DNA of 12,232 nucleotides from Euryarchaeota archaeon UBA111 (lineage in GTDB: Archaea; Thermoplasmatota; Poseidoniia; Poseidoniales; Poseidoniaceae): positions 1 through 12,232 of the forward strand of contig DAWS01000056.1 of NCBI GenBank assembly GCA_002506025.1, given 5' to 3'. Shown here piece by piece: positions 1 to 7,252 of the stretch. How positions within the stretch are numbered: position 1 is the first letter of the stretch; the number at the start of each line of letters is the position of its first letter. Below the pieces are notes generated by a model that was not told the origin of the DNA, did not search any database, and saw only the letters and a program-made list of their open reading frames with translations. The position numbers and the translations under genes were made by a program.

Positions 1-1
1 C

Positions 2-538
2 TACCGTGTTGCTTCCGTGGTTGGTTTAATGTGCATAGAAATTTATGGTTATGATGACCCATTGGCAAAAAAATATGCTGAGTCTTGGGGCATATTCATG
101 CAACTAACCAATGTTTTGAGAGATGTCGGAGAAGATATCGAACGAGATAGAGTCTATTTGCCATTGGATGAACTGGAGAAAAACGGCATTCAAGAATCTG
201 AGTTAGATGGTAAAGTTGTGTTGAACAAAACTTGGGAGCCCTATTGTTATCATTACGCAAGAAGAGCCAGAACATACCTAGAGGAGGCAAGACAATTACT
301 ACCACTTCTGCCAAGAAGAACCAGATATTCCCCTGCTGCAATGATTGCATTTTACGACAAAATACTACGTCAAATCGAGAAGGAACAAGGAGATGTATTT
401 ACCAAGCGAGTGAAACTAAACAAACTACAGAAAATGAGTTTGGCTGCTGCGGTTTATGTCAGGCACAGGATGTTACCGCGAATCCTTGACCCGCTGTGGA
501 ATGGACTAGCTAGGCTAGGATTACTACCCTCAGTATGA
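2..538 (+). CDS. crtB: Phytoene/squalene synthase family protein, 3' part (5' end outside window)
   Basis: Partial gene: the reading frame is open from base 2 and ends at TGA 536-538, giving the last 178 residues of a protein usually near 300. The family condenses two prenyl diphosphates head to head (phytoene synthase: 2 GGPP to phytoene, first step of carotenoid synthesis) on an all-helical fold. Visible hallmarks are the YRVASVVGLMCIEIYGY segment at the very start and the second Asp-rich, Mg-diphosphate-binding motif in NVLRDVGEDIERDRVYLP, followed by the usual helical C-terminus. The first Asp-rich motif lies outside the window. Phytoene synthase is preferred because carotenoid/retinal synthesis is common in surface-ocean archaea, but squalene or hydroxysqualene synthase subfamilies share these motifs. 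The frame has a GTG at 17 that could be mistaken for a start; homology clearly continues upstream of it. It converges on the next gene with a 2-base gap. Confidence 0.88.
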   Translation, partial: YRVASVVGLMCIEIYGYDDPLAKKYAESWGIFMQLTNVLRDVGEDIERDRVYLPLDELEKNGIQESELDGKVVLNKTWEPYCYHYARRARTYLEEARQLLPLLPRRTRYSPAAMIAFYDKILRQIEKEQGDVFTKRVKLNKLQKMSLAAAVYVRHRMLPRILDPLWNGLARLGLLPSV

Positions 539-540
539 TT

Positions 541-1743
541 TCACTGAGTTCTTGTAAAGGCCTGGATGCCTGTTATGTAACGCCCAAGAATCAAATTGTG
601 GATGTCGTGGGTTCCTTCATATGTCTTGACCGACTCGAGATTGGCCATATGCCTCATAACTGGGTATTCATCTAGGATACCATTAGCACCGTGTATGTCT
701 CTGGCAATCCTAGCGATTTCAAGTGCAATGTCGACATTGTTCATCTTGGCTAAGGAAATCTGCTCGTTAAACCATGTTCCATCATCCTTTTTCTTACCAA
801 GGTGATATGCCAATAGTTGACCCTTGGTTATCTCTCTCAGCATGTATGCTAATTTGTTTTGAACTAATTGATATGAGGCAATCGGCACATCAAACTGAAT
901 TCTTGACAATGCGTATGTTTTGGCACTGTGGAAACAAGCCATCGCGGCACCTAGTGCGCCCCATGAGATACCATAACGGGCATTATTGAGGCATGAGAAA
1001 GGTCCTCTAAGACCCTTGACACCTGGTAGAATTCTATCTTTGGGGATCTTACAATCTTGGAATACCAATTCACTGGTTACTGATGCTTTTAGAGAATGTT
1101 TACCTTTCATCTCAGGCGCAGTGAATCCCTCGTCGCCTTTCTCAACAATGAAGCCTTTGATTACTCCATCCAGCTTAGCCCAAACAACTGCTACATCAGC
1201 GATTGTTCCGTTTGTAATCCACATCTTAGCGCCGTTTAGGAGGTAATGATCTCCCATGTCCTCTGCCTTGGTGATCATATCACCAGGATTTGAGCCGTAG
1301 TCTGGCTCGGTAAGTCCGAAGCATCCTACCATTTCACCGGTGGCTAGTTTTGGTAAGTAGTGATTTTTTTGTTCCTCCGAACCAAAATCCCAGATAGGAT
1401 ACATGGCAAGTGAACCTTGAACTGAAGCAAATGAACGAAGTCCTGAATCTCCCCTTTCAAGTTCCTGACAAATTAATCCATACGCCACATATGACAAGCC
1501 TGGACATCCATAACCCTTGAGCGGTGCACCCAAGACACCCATTTCACCAAGTGCTACTCGCCACTCATCAGGGAAGACTCCTGCTTCACAGGCGTGCTCG
1601 ATTTTGGGTAATACTTCTTCATCCACCCATTCTCTAACCATATCCCTTATCATTATCTCTTCTTCAGTAAGCAAACTTTCTATGTCGTAAAAATCGAGCC
1701 CCTCAAACTGCTCCATGTGTTCTCCCCAGTGGGTTGTGAACAT
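541..1743 (-). CDS. gcdH: Glutaryl-CoA dehydrogenase-like acyl-CoA dehydrogenase
   Basis: FAD flavoenzyme of 400 residues, the usual length. GCDH oxidises and decarboxylates glutaryl-CoA to crotonyl-CoA in lysine/tryptophan breakdown and passes electrons to ETF; etfBA lies 3 kb away. Seen: N-terminal helical domain; glutarate-side Arg-Ser in ELERGDSGLRS (R103, S104); FGLTEP flavin motif at 142-147; CLNNARYGISWG at 251-262; RIQFDVP at 281-287; catalytic base E376 in TYEGTHDIHNLILGR, nearly identical to mammalian GCDH. Y375 before the base is, as I recall, typical of decarboxylating rather than non-decarboxylating enzymes. ATG 1743 is chosen because an AT-rich box lies about 31 bases upstream, fitting a leaderless transcript; ATG at codon 10 (1716), preceded by GGGGAG, is an alternative and would lose no conserved residue. 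It lies 36 bases after the propeller gene and may be partly co-transcribed. Another short-chain acyl-CoA dehydrogenase specificity is possible but less likely. Confidence 0.93.
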   Translation of the reverse strand: MFTTHWGEHMEQFEGLDFYDIESLLTEEEIMIRDMVREWVDEEVLPKIEHACEAGVFPDEWRVALGEMGVLGAPLKGYGCPGLSYVAYGLICQELERGDSGLRSFASVQGSLAMYPIWDFGSEEQKNHYLPKLATGEMVGCFGLTEPDYGSNPGDMITKAEDMGDHYLLNGAKMWITNGTIADVAVVWAKLDGVIKGFIVEKGDEGFTAPEMKGKHSLKASVTSELVFQDCKIPKDRILPGVKGLRGPFSCLNNARYGISWGALGAAMACFHSAKTYALSRIQFDVPIASYQLVQNKLAYMLREITKGQLLAYHLGKKKDDGTWFNEQISLAKMNNVDIALEIARIARDIHGANGILDEYPVMRHMANLESVKTYEGTHDIHNLILGRYITGIQAFTRTQ

Positions 1744-1769
1744 AGGCGCTTCAATAACCTAACTACTTT

Positions 1770-1779
1770 GAAAATTTTC
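1770..1779 (-). promoter_or_regulatory. Candidate TATA-like box for the GCDH-like gene
   Basis: Perfect 10-bp AT-rich palindrome GAAAATTTTC whose centre is about 31 bases before ATG 1743. In archaea the TATA box sits roughly 26 bases before the transcription start, so this would give a leaderless or near-leaderless mRNA; no GGTGA-like site precedes that ATG. It lies immediately after the stop of the upstream gene. The match to the TATA consensus is poor, so this rests mainly on position. Confidence 0.35.
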
Positions 1780-2955
1780 TTATTTGCTTTTTCTCTTCAT
1801 AAGTTGCTTGTATTTGCGTTGCAGAAATGGGCTATTCATGTAGATTAGCCCAATGATTACTCCAGGCACTGATATTGTTACTGCGGCCAGTATAATTGTT
1901 GTCAGCATGGTATTTTCAATTTCAATCTGATAAGGTTCGAAGGCGATGATGTTACCATTAGATGTGAGCATGAAACCACTGTTGAAATCGTTTTCCCAAA
2001 CATAAGAAATTTGCCTACCAGCAACAACTGAATCCCACTCTGCCATCTGCGAGGATGAAATCTGTACTTTTGCAACATCATTTAGAGGGTCATATCGGAC
2101 AGTTCCCGACGGAGCTAGGTAAATTATTGAGGAACTAGAATAGCCCCTAGATGCAGCGATGAAATCACCTTCCAAGGTTCGATATTCAACCATATTGCCG
2201 ACAGATGATTTTGTATGATCAACAGTGTTTAGCTGGATTGAAATCATCCTTAAGCCACTGGCAAAAGCCACACACTCATTGAGTTGGGCATCAGGACAAT
2301 CAACATCAATCCACGTGTTGGTTTTAGTTCCGCTAATCCAAGTAATGTTGTGGGTTGGACCAATTACTCCTAAACCGCTGGATATCGTTGAAACTACACA
2401 CAAGTCATAATTAAGATGACAGGAAATTCCGGTAACTTTTGAATCTCCATCGTTGCCAAGATTAAGGAATCCTGTGCCTTCTGAAAATCGCCACAACGAT
2501 CCATCATCGCTGCCAAAGTAAGCATAATCACCGGCTGAACGCCAAGCTACTGCGCCCATATCTCTGCCTAAAATTGCCCCTGTTCCATTTACGATGGTCA
2601 CGCTGTGGTCGACCTTTTCGTAGCGCAGTGCCGTGCCGAAGTCGCCGGCAATTAAGGCAGCCTCGCCTCTGGGGTGCCAAGCAACATCATTGAGATTGTT
2701 ATCTCGAGCGCTGTTAAGTTCCACATCTAAGGAGCGGTCGCCCGGATTTTTTGCTGAAATAAGGTGACTGTAACCCTCGTTGCCAACTATCAATACACTG
2801 GAACCGTCCGGTGCCATTGCTGCATTGGTAATACCGATATCATAGTCTGCAATTGAGGTTTCAATCGATAATTCAACCTGCTTATTCTCTGCTATTACCA
2901 CTGGTAGCAGAAGTATCAGTATTAGAGATACTGGTAACAGAGAACTAACTCGCAC
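1780..2955 (-). CDS. Exported beta-propeller protein with C-terminal membrane anchor
   Basis: Function unknown. The 391-residue product starts with a signal-type hydrophobic segment (residues 4-22, ending VVIA before ENKQ), followed by a repeat-rich domain and a C-terminal membrane helix at about 350-373 with a basic tail (RKYKQLMKRKSK), so the bulk should lie outside the cell. Repeats begin near residues 41, 88, 133, 174 and 214, with weaker copies near 258 and 300. The best is NLNDVAWHPRGEAALIAGDFGTALRY; the spacing of about 40-47 residues suits a seven-bladed propeller of WD40 or YVTN type. All four cysteines (179, 186, 220, 228) fall in two blades, suggesting disulfides. The start is GTG 2953-2955; no ATG lies nearby in frame and it directly precedes the signal segment. 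Binding or scaffolding at the cell surface is an inference only. Confidence 0.82.
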   Translation of the reverse strand: MRVSSLLPVSLILILLLPVVIAENKQVELSIETSIADYDIGITNAAMAPDGSSVLIVGNEGYSHLISAKNPGDRSLDVELNSARDNNLNDVAWHPRGEAALIAGDFGTALRYEKVDHSVTIVNGTGAILGRDMGAVAWRSAGDYAYFGSDDGSLWRFSEGTGFLNLGNDGDSKVTGISCHLNYDLCVVSTISSGLGVIGPTHNITWISGTKTNTWIDVDCPDAQLNECVAFASGLRMISIQLNTVDHTKSSVGNMVEYRTLEGDFIAASRGYSSSSIIYLAPSGTVRYDPLNDVAKVQISSSQMAEWDSVVAGRQISYVWENDFNSGFMLTSNGNIIAFEPYQIEIENTMLTTIILAAVTISVPGVIIGLIYMNSPFLQRKYKQLMKRKSK

Positions 2956-2972
2956 AAATATCCGAAAAAGTG

Positions 2973-2983
2973 CTTTATCAAAA
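2973..2983. promoter_or_regulatory. Candidate core promoter in the divergent region 2956-3045
   Basis: CTTTATCAAAA reads as TTTTGATAAAG on the minus strand, centred about 23 bases before the GTG of the propeller gene, which fits a leaderless start there. Read on the plus strand, TTTATCAAAA is about 68 bases before ATG 3046 and would give a leader of about 40 bases. It is the best TATA-like sequence in the 90-base region between the two divergent genes. A second plus-strand candidate, TTATGTTCAA near 3018-3027, is closer to ATG 3046. Assignment is positional. Confidence 0.35.
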
Positions 2984-3045
2984 CATTTCTCTTTTGGGTT
3001 TTTTTGACGGTGAGCCTTATGTTCAATGGTGGTTTGGCGTGACTC

Positions 3046-3570
3046 ATGGAGAAATTCGCAGTTAAGCGTGGACTGGTAAAACAGATTGGAGGAAATGCAG
3101 GGTTAGCAAAATTAGCCACAGAATATTTTGATGGTGTGAATGCCAATGCTGACGGCGAATTCACCGCCTCATATGGTATTTTGACCAAGGTTACAGGTCA
3201 CTTCGACAGTGATGGAAAGTTAGTTGTAGATGTGGAGCAGTTGAAAGGTGATAATCTCAGCGAGTTCTTAGCAAATGATGGTGGCAGAGAACAGGCTATG
3301 GAGTCAAGAAAGCGCTGGTCAGGATTCCTGGATGAAGCAACCGGCTACAATGCCAAACAAAGGGGTGACAAGGCAAAAGAAGAAGCAAAGAAATTCTCTA
3401 AAGCAAAATCAGCGATTAAAATGGCTCACAAGTCGATGGAAATGTCCACCAAGTTGACTGAAGATGTAAAATCTACTGCACTCACGATGATTGCTGAGTT
3501 GGAGGCTATGATCGAAAACGGAGAGGCCCCATCGGAAGGTAAGGTAAAGAAACTTAATGACCTATTTTGA
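3046..3570 (+). CDS. DUF5611-like archaeal protein of unknown function
   Basis: A 174-residue soluble protein with no signal peptide or membrane segment. The N-terminal half (residues 3-66: FAVKRG, then ASYGILTKV, then GKLVVDVEQ) and the segment RWSGFLDEATGYNAKQRG (91-107) resemble, from memory, the archaeal domain DUF5611, in which a basic FLxEATGYxAKxR stretch recurs. This is recognition by eye, so the family is uncertain. The C-terminal part (about 105-174) is lysine-rich and strongly helical (KAKEEAKKFSKAKSAIKMAH), possibly a helical hairpin or nucleic-acid contact. An in-frame TGA at 3040-3042 makes ATG 3046 the first possible ATG; GTGA at 3039-3042 may act as a ribosome binding site. 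It precedes tyrS by 10 bases and is probably co-transcribed with it, which hints at, but does not show, a translation-related role. Confidence 0.7.
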   Translation: MEKFAVKRGLVKQIGGNAGLAKLATEYFDGVNANADGEFTASYGILTKVTGHFDSDGKLVVDVEQLKGDNLSEFLANDGGREQAMESRKRWSGFLDEATGYNAKQRGDKAKEEAKKFSKAKSAIKMAHKSMEMSTKLTEDVKSTALTMIAELEAMIENGEAPSEGKVKKLNDLF

Positions 3571-3575
3571 GGTGA
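3571..3575 (+). promoter_or_regulatory. Ribosome binding site of tyrS
   Basis: GGTGA directly follows the stop codon TGA (3568-3570) of the preceding gene and ends five bases before ATG 3581. It pairs with the archaeal 16S 3' end (ATCACCTCC). The site confirms the tyrS start and suggests that the two genes are translated from one mRNA. Confidence 0.75.
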
Positions 3576-3580
3576 AGTAA

Positions 3581-4732
3581 ATGGATATTGAACAAATGGT
3601 GATTCAATATCAAGACAAATGTCCCCGTATCAAGGAACTAAATGAGCAGCAATTGGCTCGCATCAGCAAAATCATTGGTTCGGTTGAAGAAACTGTTGGA
3701 TTGGATTACTTAATCGACTGCATCGCTGATAAGACAAGTGCCAAAGGCGACGGGATAATACGATGTTATGTCGGATTTGAACCCTCAGGCAAAGCCCACA
3801 TTGGCTGGAAGGTTCTCTCAATCCAACTCAAGCGTATGTTGGAAGCCGATGTCAACGTTCTGATTTTCCTTGCCGACTGGCACGCATGGATAAATGACAA
3901 ATTTGGCGGCAATATGGCTGATATACAACTGACTGCAAAATACATGGAAGAAACATTTCGTGCACTACTAGACTATCCCCCTGAAGGAGATGGTCCTGGA
4001 GAGTTGAGATTCTATTATGCATCACAACTCATGGATAATGGAGACTATTGGGCTCGCGTGCTCAGGTGTTCCAAAGGAGCAACCTTAGCCATGGTCAGGA
4101 AAACCTTCACCATTATGGGCCGAGATGAGGCATCATCTGACCACGATTTATCGAAATTCTTCTACCCAGCAATGCAAGCAAGCGACATATTCGAACTGGG
4201 AATAGACATTGCAATAGGCGGCATGGACCAAAGAAAGGCTCACATGTTCATGCGCGACGTAGCAAGCAAGTATGGATGGAAAAAGGCGACGTGTTTGCAC
4301 ACACCAATAATATCGTCACTGAAATCAAGCGGTTCAAGAATGGAAAGTTTTGACCATAAAATGAGTAAATCTGATCCCGGAGGTGCGATATTAATCCATG
4401 ATGAACCAAAGCAACTGCGCAAGAAAATGCAAAAACACGCTTACCTCAACACAGAAGATGTAAACTCACCAATTTATGAGTTGGCTGAGCATGTAATATT
4501 GCCAGAATTTGGTGAAATTATTGTCACTCCTAATCCAAAATTTGGTGAGCCGTCCACGTGGACTGACCTTGATGAATTCAGGAATGCAGTGATGAACGGA
4601 ACTCTGCATCCCCTCGATGCAAAGTTTGGTGTAGCGGACGGAATCTCACGCGGGCTGGAAACAGTCGCAGCACACTTCTCCAAGAATCCAGAGTTACTTG
4701 ATAATGTCACGGCAATAATTAATCGCAAATAA
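3581..4732 (+). CDS. tyrS: Tyrosyl-tRNA synthetase, archaeal/eukaryal class
   Basis: Class I aminoacyl-tRNA synthetase, cytoplasmic, charging tRNA-Tyr. Of its 383 residues (the M. jannaschii enzyme has about 306), the first 55 form an N-terminal extension. The Rossmann catalytic core begins RCYVGFEPSGKAHIGW. Y63 and D202 occupy the positions of the tyrosine-recognising Tyr32 and Asp158 of the M. jannaschii enzyme, and Q217 sits in GGMDQRKAHM, which separates it from TrpRS. The second signature is KMSKS at 260-264. The first signature is HIGW (73-76) rather than HIGH; eukaryotic enzymes also vary here (HVGY). The stretch LADWHAWINDKFGGNM recalls the plant/eukaryotic cytosolic type. The C-terminal part (about 285-383) should be the anticodon-binding domain. 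The start is fixed by GGTGA five bases upstream. It is the second gene after the DUF5611-like protein. Confidence 0.95.
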   Translation: MDIEQMVIQYQDKCPRIKELNEQQLARISKIIGSVEETVGLDYLIDCIADKTSAKGDGIIRCYVGFEPSGKAHIGWKVLSIQLKRMLEADVNVLIFLADWHAWINDKFGGNMADIQLTAKYMEETFRALLDYPPEGDGPGELRFYYASQLMDNGDYWARVLRCSKGATLAMVRKTFTIMGRDEASSDHDLSKFFYPAMQASDIFELGIDIAIGGMDQRKAHMFMRDVASKYGWKKATCLHTPIISSLKSSGSRMESFDHKMSKSDPGGAILIHDEPKQLRKKMQKHAYLNTEDVNSPIYELAEHVILPEFGEIIVTPNPKFGEPSTWTDLDEFRNAVMNGTLHPLDAKFGVADGISRGLETVAAHFSKNPELLDNVTAIINRK

Positions 4733-4815
4733 TCATTCAACCAATGATTTTGCTCTAATTATCGAATACAAATGTTCATGAATTGAGTTTCCTAGCCAAC
4801 CACATTGGTGATACC
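4733..4815 (+). promoter_or_regulatory. Intergenic region with probable etfBA promoter
   Basis: An 83-base AT-rich gap between tyrS and etfB. CTAATTATC (4755-4763) and GAATACAAAT (4764-4773) are TATA-like, about 45-60 bases before ATG 4816, leaving a short leader carrying GGTGAT at 4807-4812, three bases before the ATG. Neither box is a strong consensus and read-through from tyrS is possible. No stable hairpin or RNA gene was seen. Confidence 0.45.
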
Positions 4816-5553
4816 ATGGTTAATATTGCTGTCTTAGTTAAACAAGTCCCAGATACCAACTCAAAGATTCAGATTTCGGGCGATAGAGTCGACCTCTCTA
4901 GCGTTAAAATGGACATAAGTCCATATGATGAATTTGCTGTGGAAAATGCTCTTCAACACAAAGAATCCACTGGCGGGACGGTCTCTGCAATAACTGTCGG
5001 TGGTGCTGCAGCAGACAAGGTCTTGAAAGGAGTGAAGGCTCTGGGCGTGGACAACATAATTCGACTTGATTACGATGGATTTATGGATTCAAATGGGCTA
5101 CAATCTATCATTGCAGAAGAAATTATCGCTGGCGGCTATGATATTGTTTACTGTGGCAAGTCCGCTGCTGATACAGGCGCTGGTTCGACTGGACCAGGAA
5201 TCGCAGAAAGGCTGGGGTGGGCATCTGTATCAAACGCAACCGAGGTAAAATTCGCTGATGCATTAACCGTTTCATATCCAACGGAAGGTGGGGATGCAAT
5301 TGTCTCGCTAAATCTACCAGCAGTGGTTAGTTGTGACAAAGGTTCAATTAAGGTTAGAAAATCAAATGTTAAGGGTATCATGATGGCAAAGAAGGCGCAG
5401 GTTGATGTCAAGGCAGTCAGCCCGCCGGCGGCTAGCGTTACCGTTGTTTCCCAAGTAATGCCACCAGCAAAACCCGCTGGCAAGAAATTTGAAGGCGCAA
5501 GCTCCGCCCAAACAGTCGCACAGCTACTCAGAGACGAGGCTAACATAATTTGA
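4816..5553 (+). CDS. etfB: Electron transfer flavoprotein, beta subunit
   Basis: Small subunit of the heterodimeric ETF, which binds AMP, docks with acyl-CoA dehydrogenases and, with EtfA, carries their electrons to ETF-quinone oxidoreductase. Seen: start MVNIAVLVKQVPDTNSKI, then DISPYDEFAVENAL (33-46), nucleotide-binding CGKSAADTGAGSTGP (113-127, an AMP-loop equivalent), LPAVVSCDKG, and KSNVKGIMMAKK as the recognition-loop region. It has 245 residues, normal for the family. The frame also opens at TTG 4783, but ATG 4816 is chosen because GGTGAT lies three bases before it and homology begins there. It is followed by etfA after nine bases, so the two subunits are almost certainly co-translated. 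It is a group I (respiratory type) ETF by appearance; a bifurcating type seems less likely because no Fix-type partner genes are nearby. Confidence 0.96.
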   Translation: MVNIAVLVKQVPDTNSKIQISGDRVDLSSVKMDISPYDEFAVENALQHKESTGGTVSAITVGGAAADKVLKGVKALGVDNIIRLDYDGFMDSNGLQSIIAEEIIAGGYDIVYCGKSAADTGAGSTGPGIAERLGWASVSNATEVKFADALTVSYPTEGGDAIVSLNLPAVVSCDKGSIKVRKSNVKGIMMAKKAQVDVKAVSPPAASVTVVSQVMPPAKPAGKKFEGASSAQTVAQLLRDEANII

Positions 5554-5558
5554 GGTGA
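5554..5558 (+). promoter_or_regulatory. Ribosome binding site of etfA
   Basis: GGTGA immediately follows the etfB stop TGA (5551-5553) and ends four bases before ATG 5563. The same stop-then-GGTGA arrangement occurs at tyrS, so it appears to be the standard intra-operon junction in this genome. Confidence 0.75.
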
Positions 5559-5562
5559 AAAA

Positions 5563-6495
5563 ATGACAGAAACAATAGTAATTGCAGAATTATCAAAAGG
5601 CGAGATTAATAACACAACCAATGAACTTGTTAGCGCTGCTAACCTACTGGGAAACAGTTGCACTGTTGTTGTCCCATGCACAGACTCATCAGTTGCTGAC
5701 AAAGCTGGAAAAATATCTGGAGTCAGTAAGGTAATCGCAGCAAAATCATCAGTCTTCGAAAATTATGACGCCGCAGCCTGGGCCGAAGCAATTGACTCAG
5801 TTGCACCAAGTGGAATTGTTGTTACCTCTGCATCCGCCCAATCAAAAGATTTAGCCGCAAGACTCGCAGCAAGACGAACCATTTCGGTAGTGCAGGATGT
5901 TATTGCTATAGAAGACGGCAAATTATCAACTCCAATTTATTCCGGAAAAGCAATTCAAAATGTATCGGTGAACGGTGACTCAGTCGTTAGCATTAGAGCC
6001 AATACCTTCGCTCCGGCCGATGACTCTGGAAGTTGTGATGTTCAGGTAATCGACACAACAGGAAATGTCACAACCGCACTTCAAGAAATGGTCCAAAGAG
6101 CGTCGGAAAGACTAGACGTCTCTGAAGCGAACATAATTATCTCCGGCGGCAGAGGTATGGGGACACCAGCCAATTTCAGCCATTTAGAGAATATTGCCGA
6201 CAAACTTGGCGCTGCCGTAGGAGCGTCAAGAGCTGCAGTTGATACGTGGGACGAAATCCCGCACTCAATGCAAGTTGGACAAACCGGTAAAACAGTCAAT
6301 CCTAACCTATACATTGCGGTGGGAATATCTGGAGCTATCCAGCATCTAGCCGGAATGCGATCGTCAAAATATATTGTTGCGATTAACAAAGATGCTGATG
6401 CACCTATTTTCCAGCATGCAGATTATGGCATCGTTGCGACTTGGGAAGATGCCTTACCAGTTTTGAGCAGTTCACTGTCTGACTTACTTGCATAA
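5563..6495 (+). CDS. etfA: Electron transfer flavoprotein, alpha subunit
   Basis: Large ETF subunit, holding the redox-active FAD. It has 310 residues, normal. The N-terminal nucleotide-binding-like domain spans about 1-175; the C-terminal FAD domain contains SGGRGMG (194-200), GASRAAVD (220-227), QVGQTGK (237-243), YIAVGISGAIQHLAG (250-264) and AINKDADAPIF (273-283), all canonical and intact. S222 and R223 lie in the segment contacting the isoalloxazine ring. It takes electrons from acyl-CoA dehydrogenases such as the GCDH-like enzyme in this window and passes them to the quinone pool. It follows etfB in one operon. Its TAA (6493-6495) abuts the stop of the convergent hydrolase gene with no spare base, so its transcript must end inside or beyond the opposing gene. 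Confidence 0.97.
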   Translation: MTETIVIAELSKGEINNTTNELVSAANLLGNSCTVVVPCTDSSVADKAGKISGVSKVIAAKSSVFENYDAAAWAEAIDSVAPSGIVVTSASAQSKDLAARLAARRTISVVQDVIAIEDGKLSTPIYSGKAIQNVSVNGDSVVSIRANTFAPADDSGSCDVQVIDTTGNVTTALQEMVQRASERLDVSEANIIISGGRGMGTPANFSHLENIADKLGAAVGASRAAVDTWDEIPHSMQVGQTGKTVNPNLYIAVGISGAIQHLAGMRSSKYIVAINKDADAPIFQHADYGIVATWEDALPVLSSSLSDLLA

Positions 6496-7251
6496 TCACT
6501 GAAATCTTCCAAATGCGGCACTGTTGGTGCCAACAAACGGGTTAGTTTCACGTTCTACTCCAATTGTAGTAGTAGGTCCATGTCCTGGATAAACCACAGT
6601 ATCAGCGTCAAGAGGCCACAACTTTGTTACCACGGAATTAAATAATAATTCAAAGTCTCCGCCAGAATTTGGTAAGTCGGTTCGACCTACTGAACCAGCA
6701 AATAAGGTGTCGCCAGCGAATAGGTGATCAGGCCCATCTTCCACTTCTAGCAATATACAACAACCACCGAGTGTGTGTCCGGGAGTGTGTAAAATTTTGA
6801 ATTTAAGTGACCCCAGTGTTAATTCCATTTCATCAGTCAACAGCTTATCTGCTATCGCAGGCTCTGGTAATTCAAATCCCCATCTTCTGCCAGAGGCTTG
6901 AACTAGAGTTTGAAGGTGAAAATCATCCGCATGTAAGTACCAACTTACTGGATATCTCGTCAGCAATATGGGTATCTCTCCGGAGTGGTCAAAATGTGCG
7001 TGTGTGTTAACTAAAGCCACGATATTTCTCTCACTTATGCCAAGAGATTCTAATCCTTGCTGATCCCTTGGACCATTAGACCAATCTGGTCCGGAACCGG
7101 AGAAATCATCTACCCATGAAATAATTCGGTCGGCTTCCGCACCACCATCGATAATGATTGTATCACCACTGGCAAGGTCAGTAACTATAGAGCAACGCAT
7201 CGCCAAAGCTCCAACTACAAAAGACTCAATCCAAACGTTACTCGCCTTCAT
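6496..7251 (-). CDS. Metallo-beta-lactamase-fold hydrolase, glyoxalase II-like
   Basis: A soluble 251-residue hydrolase with a complete binuclear metal site: THAHFDH (H84, H86, D88, H89), TPGHTLGG (H159), FAGDTLFAGSVGRTDLP (D181) and PGHGPTTTIGVERETNPF (H224). The last two motifs are typical of the glyoxalase II / YcbL subgroup that hydrolyses thioesters. The physiological substrate is unknown; archaea generally lack glutathione, so hydroxyacylglutathione itself is doubtful. ATG 7249-7251 is preferred because it lies one base after the upstream stop (TAG 7253-7255) with GGTAT just before it, and the family usually begins near the ...VVGALAMRCSIV strand. An in-frame ATG at 7261-7263 would add four residues and overlap the upstream gene. 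The gene is translationally coupled to the propeller/PKD gene and converges on etfA. Confidence 0.9.
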   Translation of the reverse strand: MKASNVWIESFVVGALAMRCSIVTDLASGDTIIIDGGAEADRIISWVDDFSGSGPDWSNGPRDQQGLESLGISERNIVALVNTHAHFDHSGEIPILLTRYPVSWYLHADDFHLQTLVQASGRRWGFELPEPAIADKLLTDEMELTLGSLKFKILHTPGHTLGGCCILLEVEDGPDHLFAGDTLFAGSVGRTDLPNSGGDFELLFNSVVTKLWPLDADTVVYPGHGPTTTIGVERETNPFVGTNSAAFGRFQ

Positions 7252-7252
7252 T

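Noticed and set aside
4783..4815. TTG 4783 as the etfB start (11 extra residues)
   Set aside because: GGTGAT lies three bases before ATG 4816 and EtfB homology starts exactly there.
5148..5702. 184-residue minus-strand open frame over etfB/etfA
   Set aside because: It lies wholly under two strongly supported genes on the other strand and has no recognisable motif.
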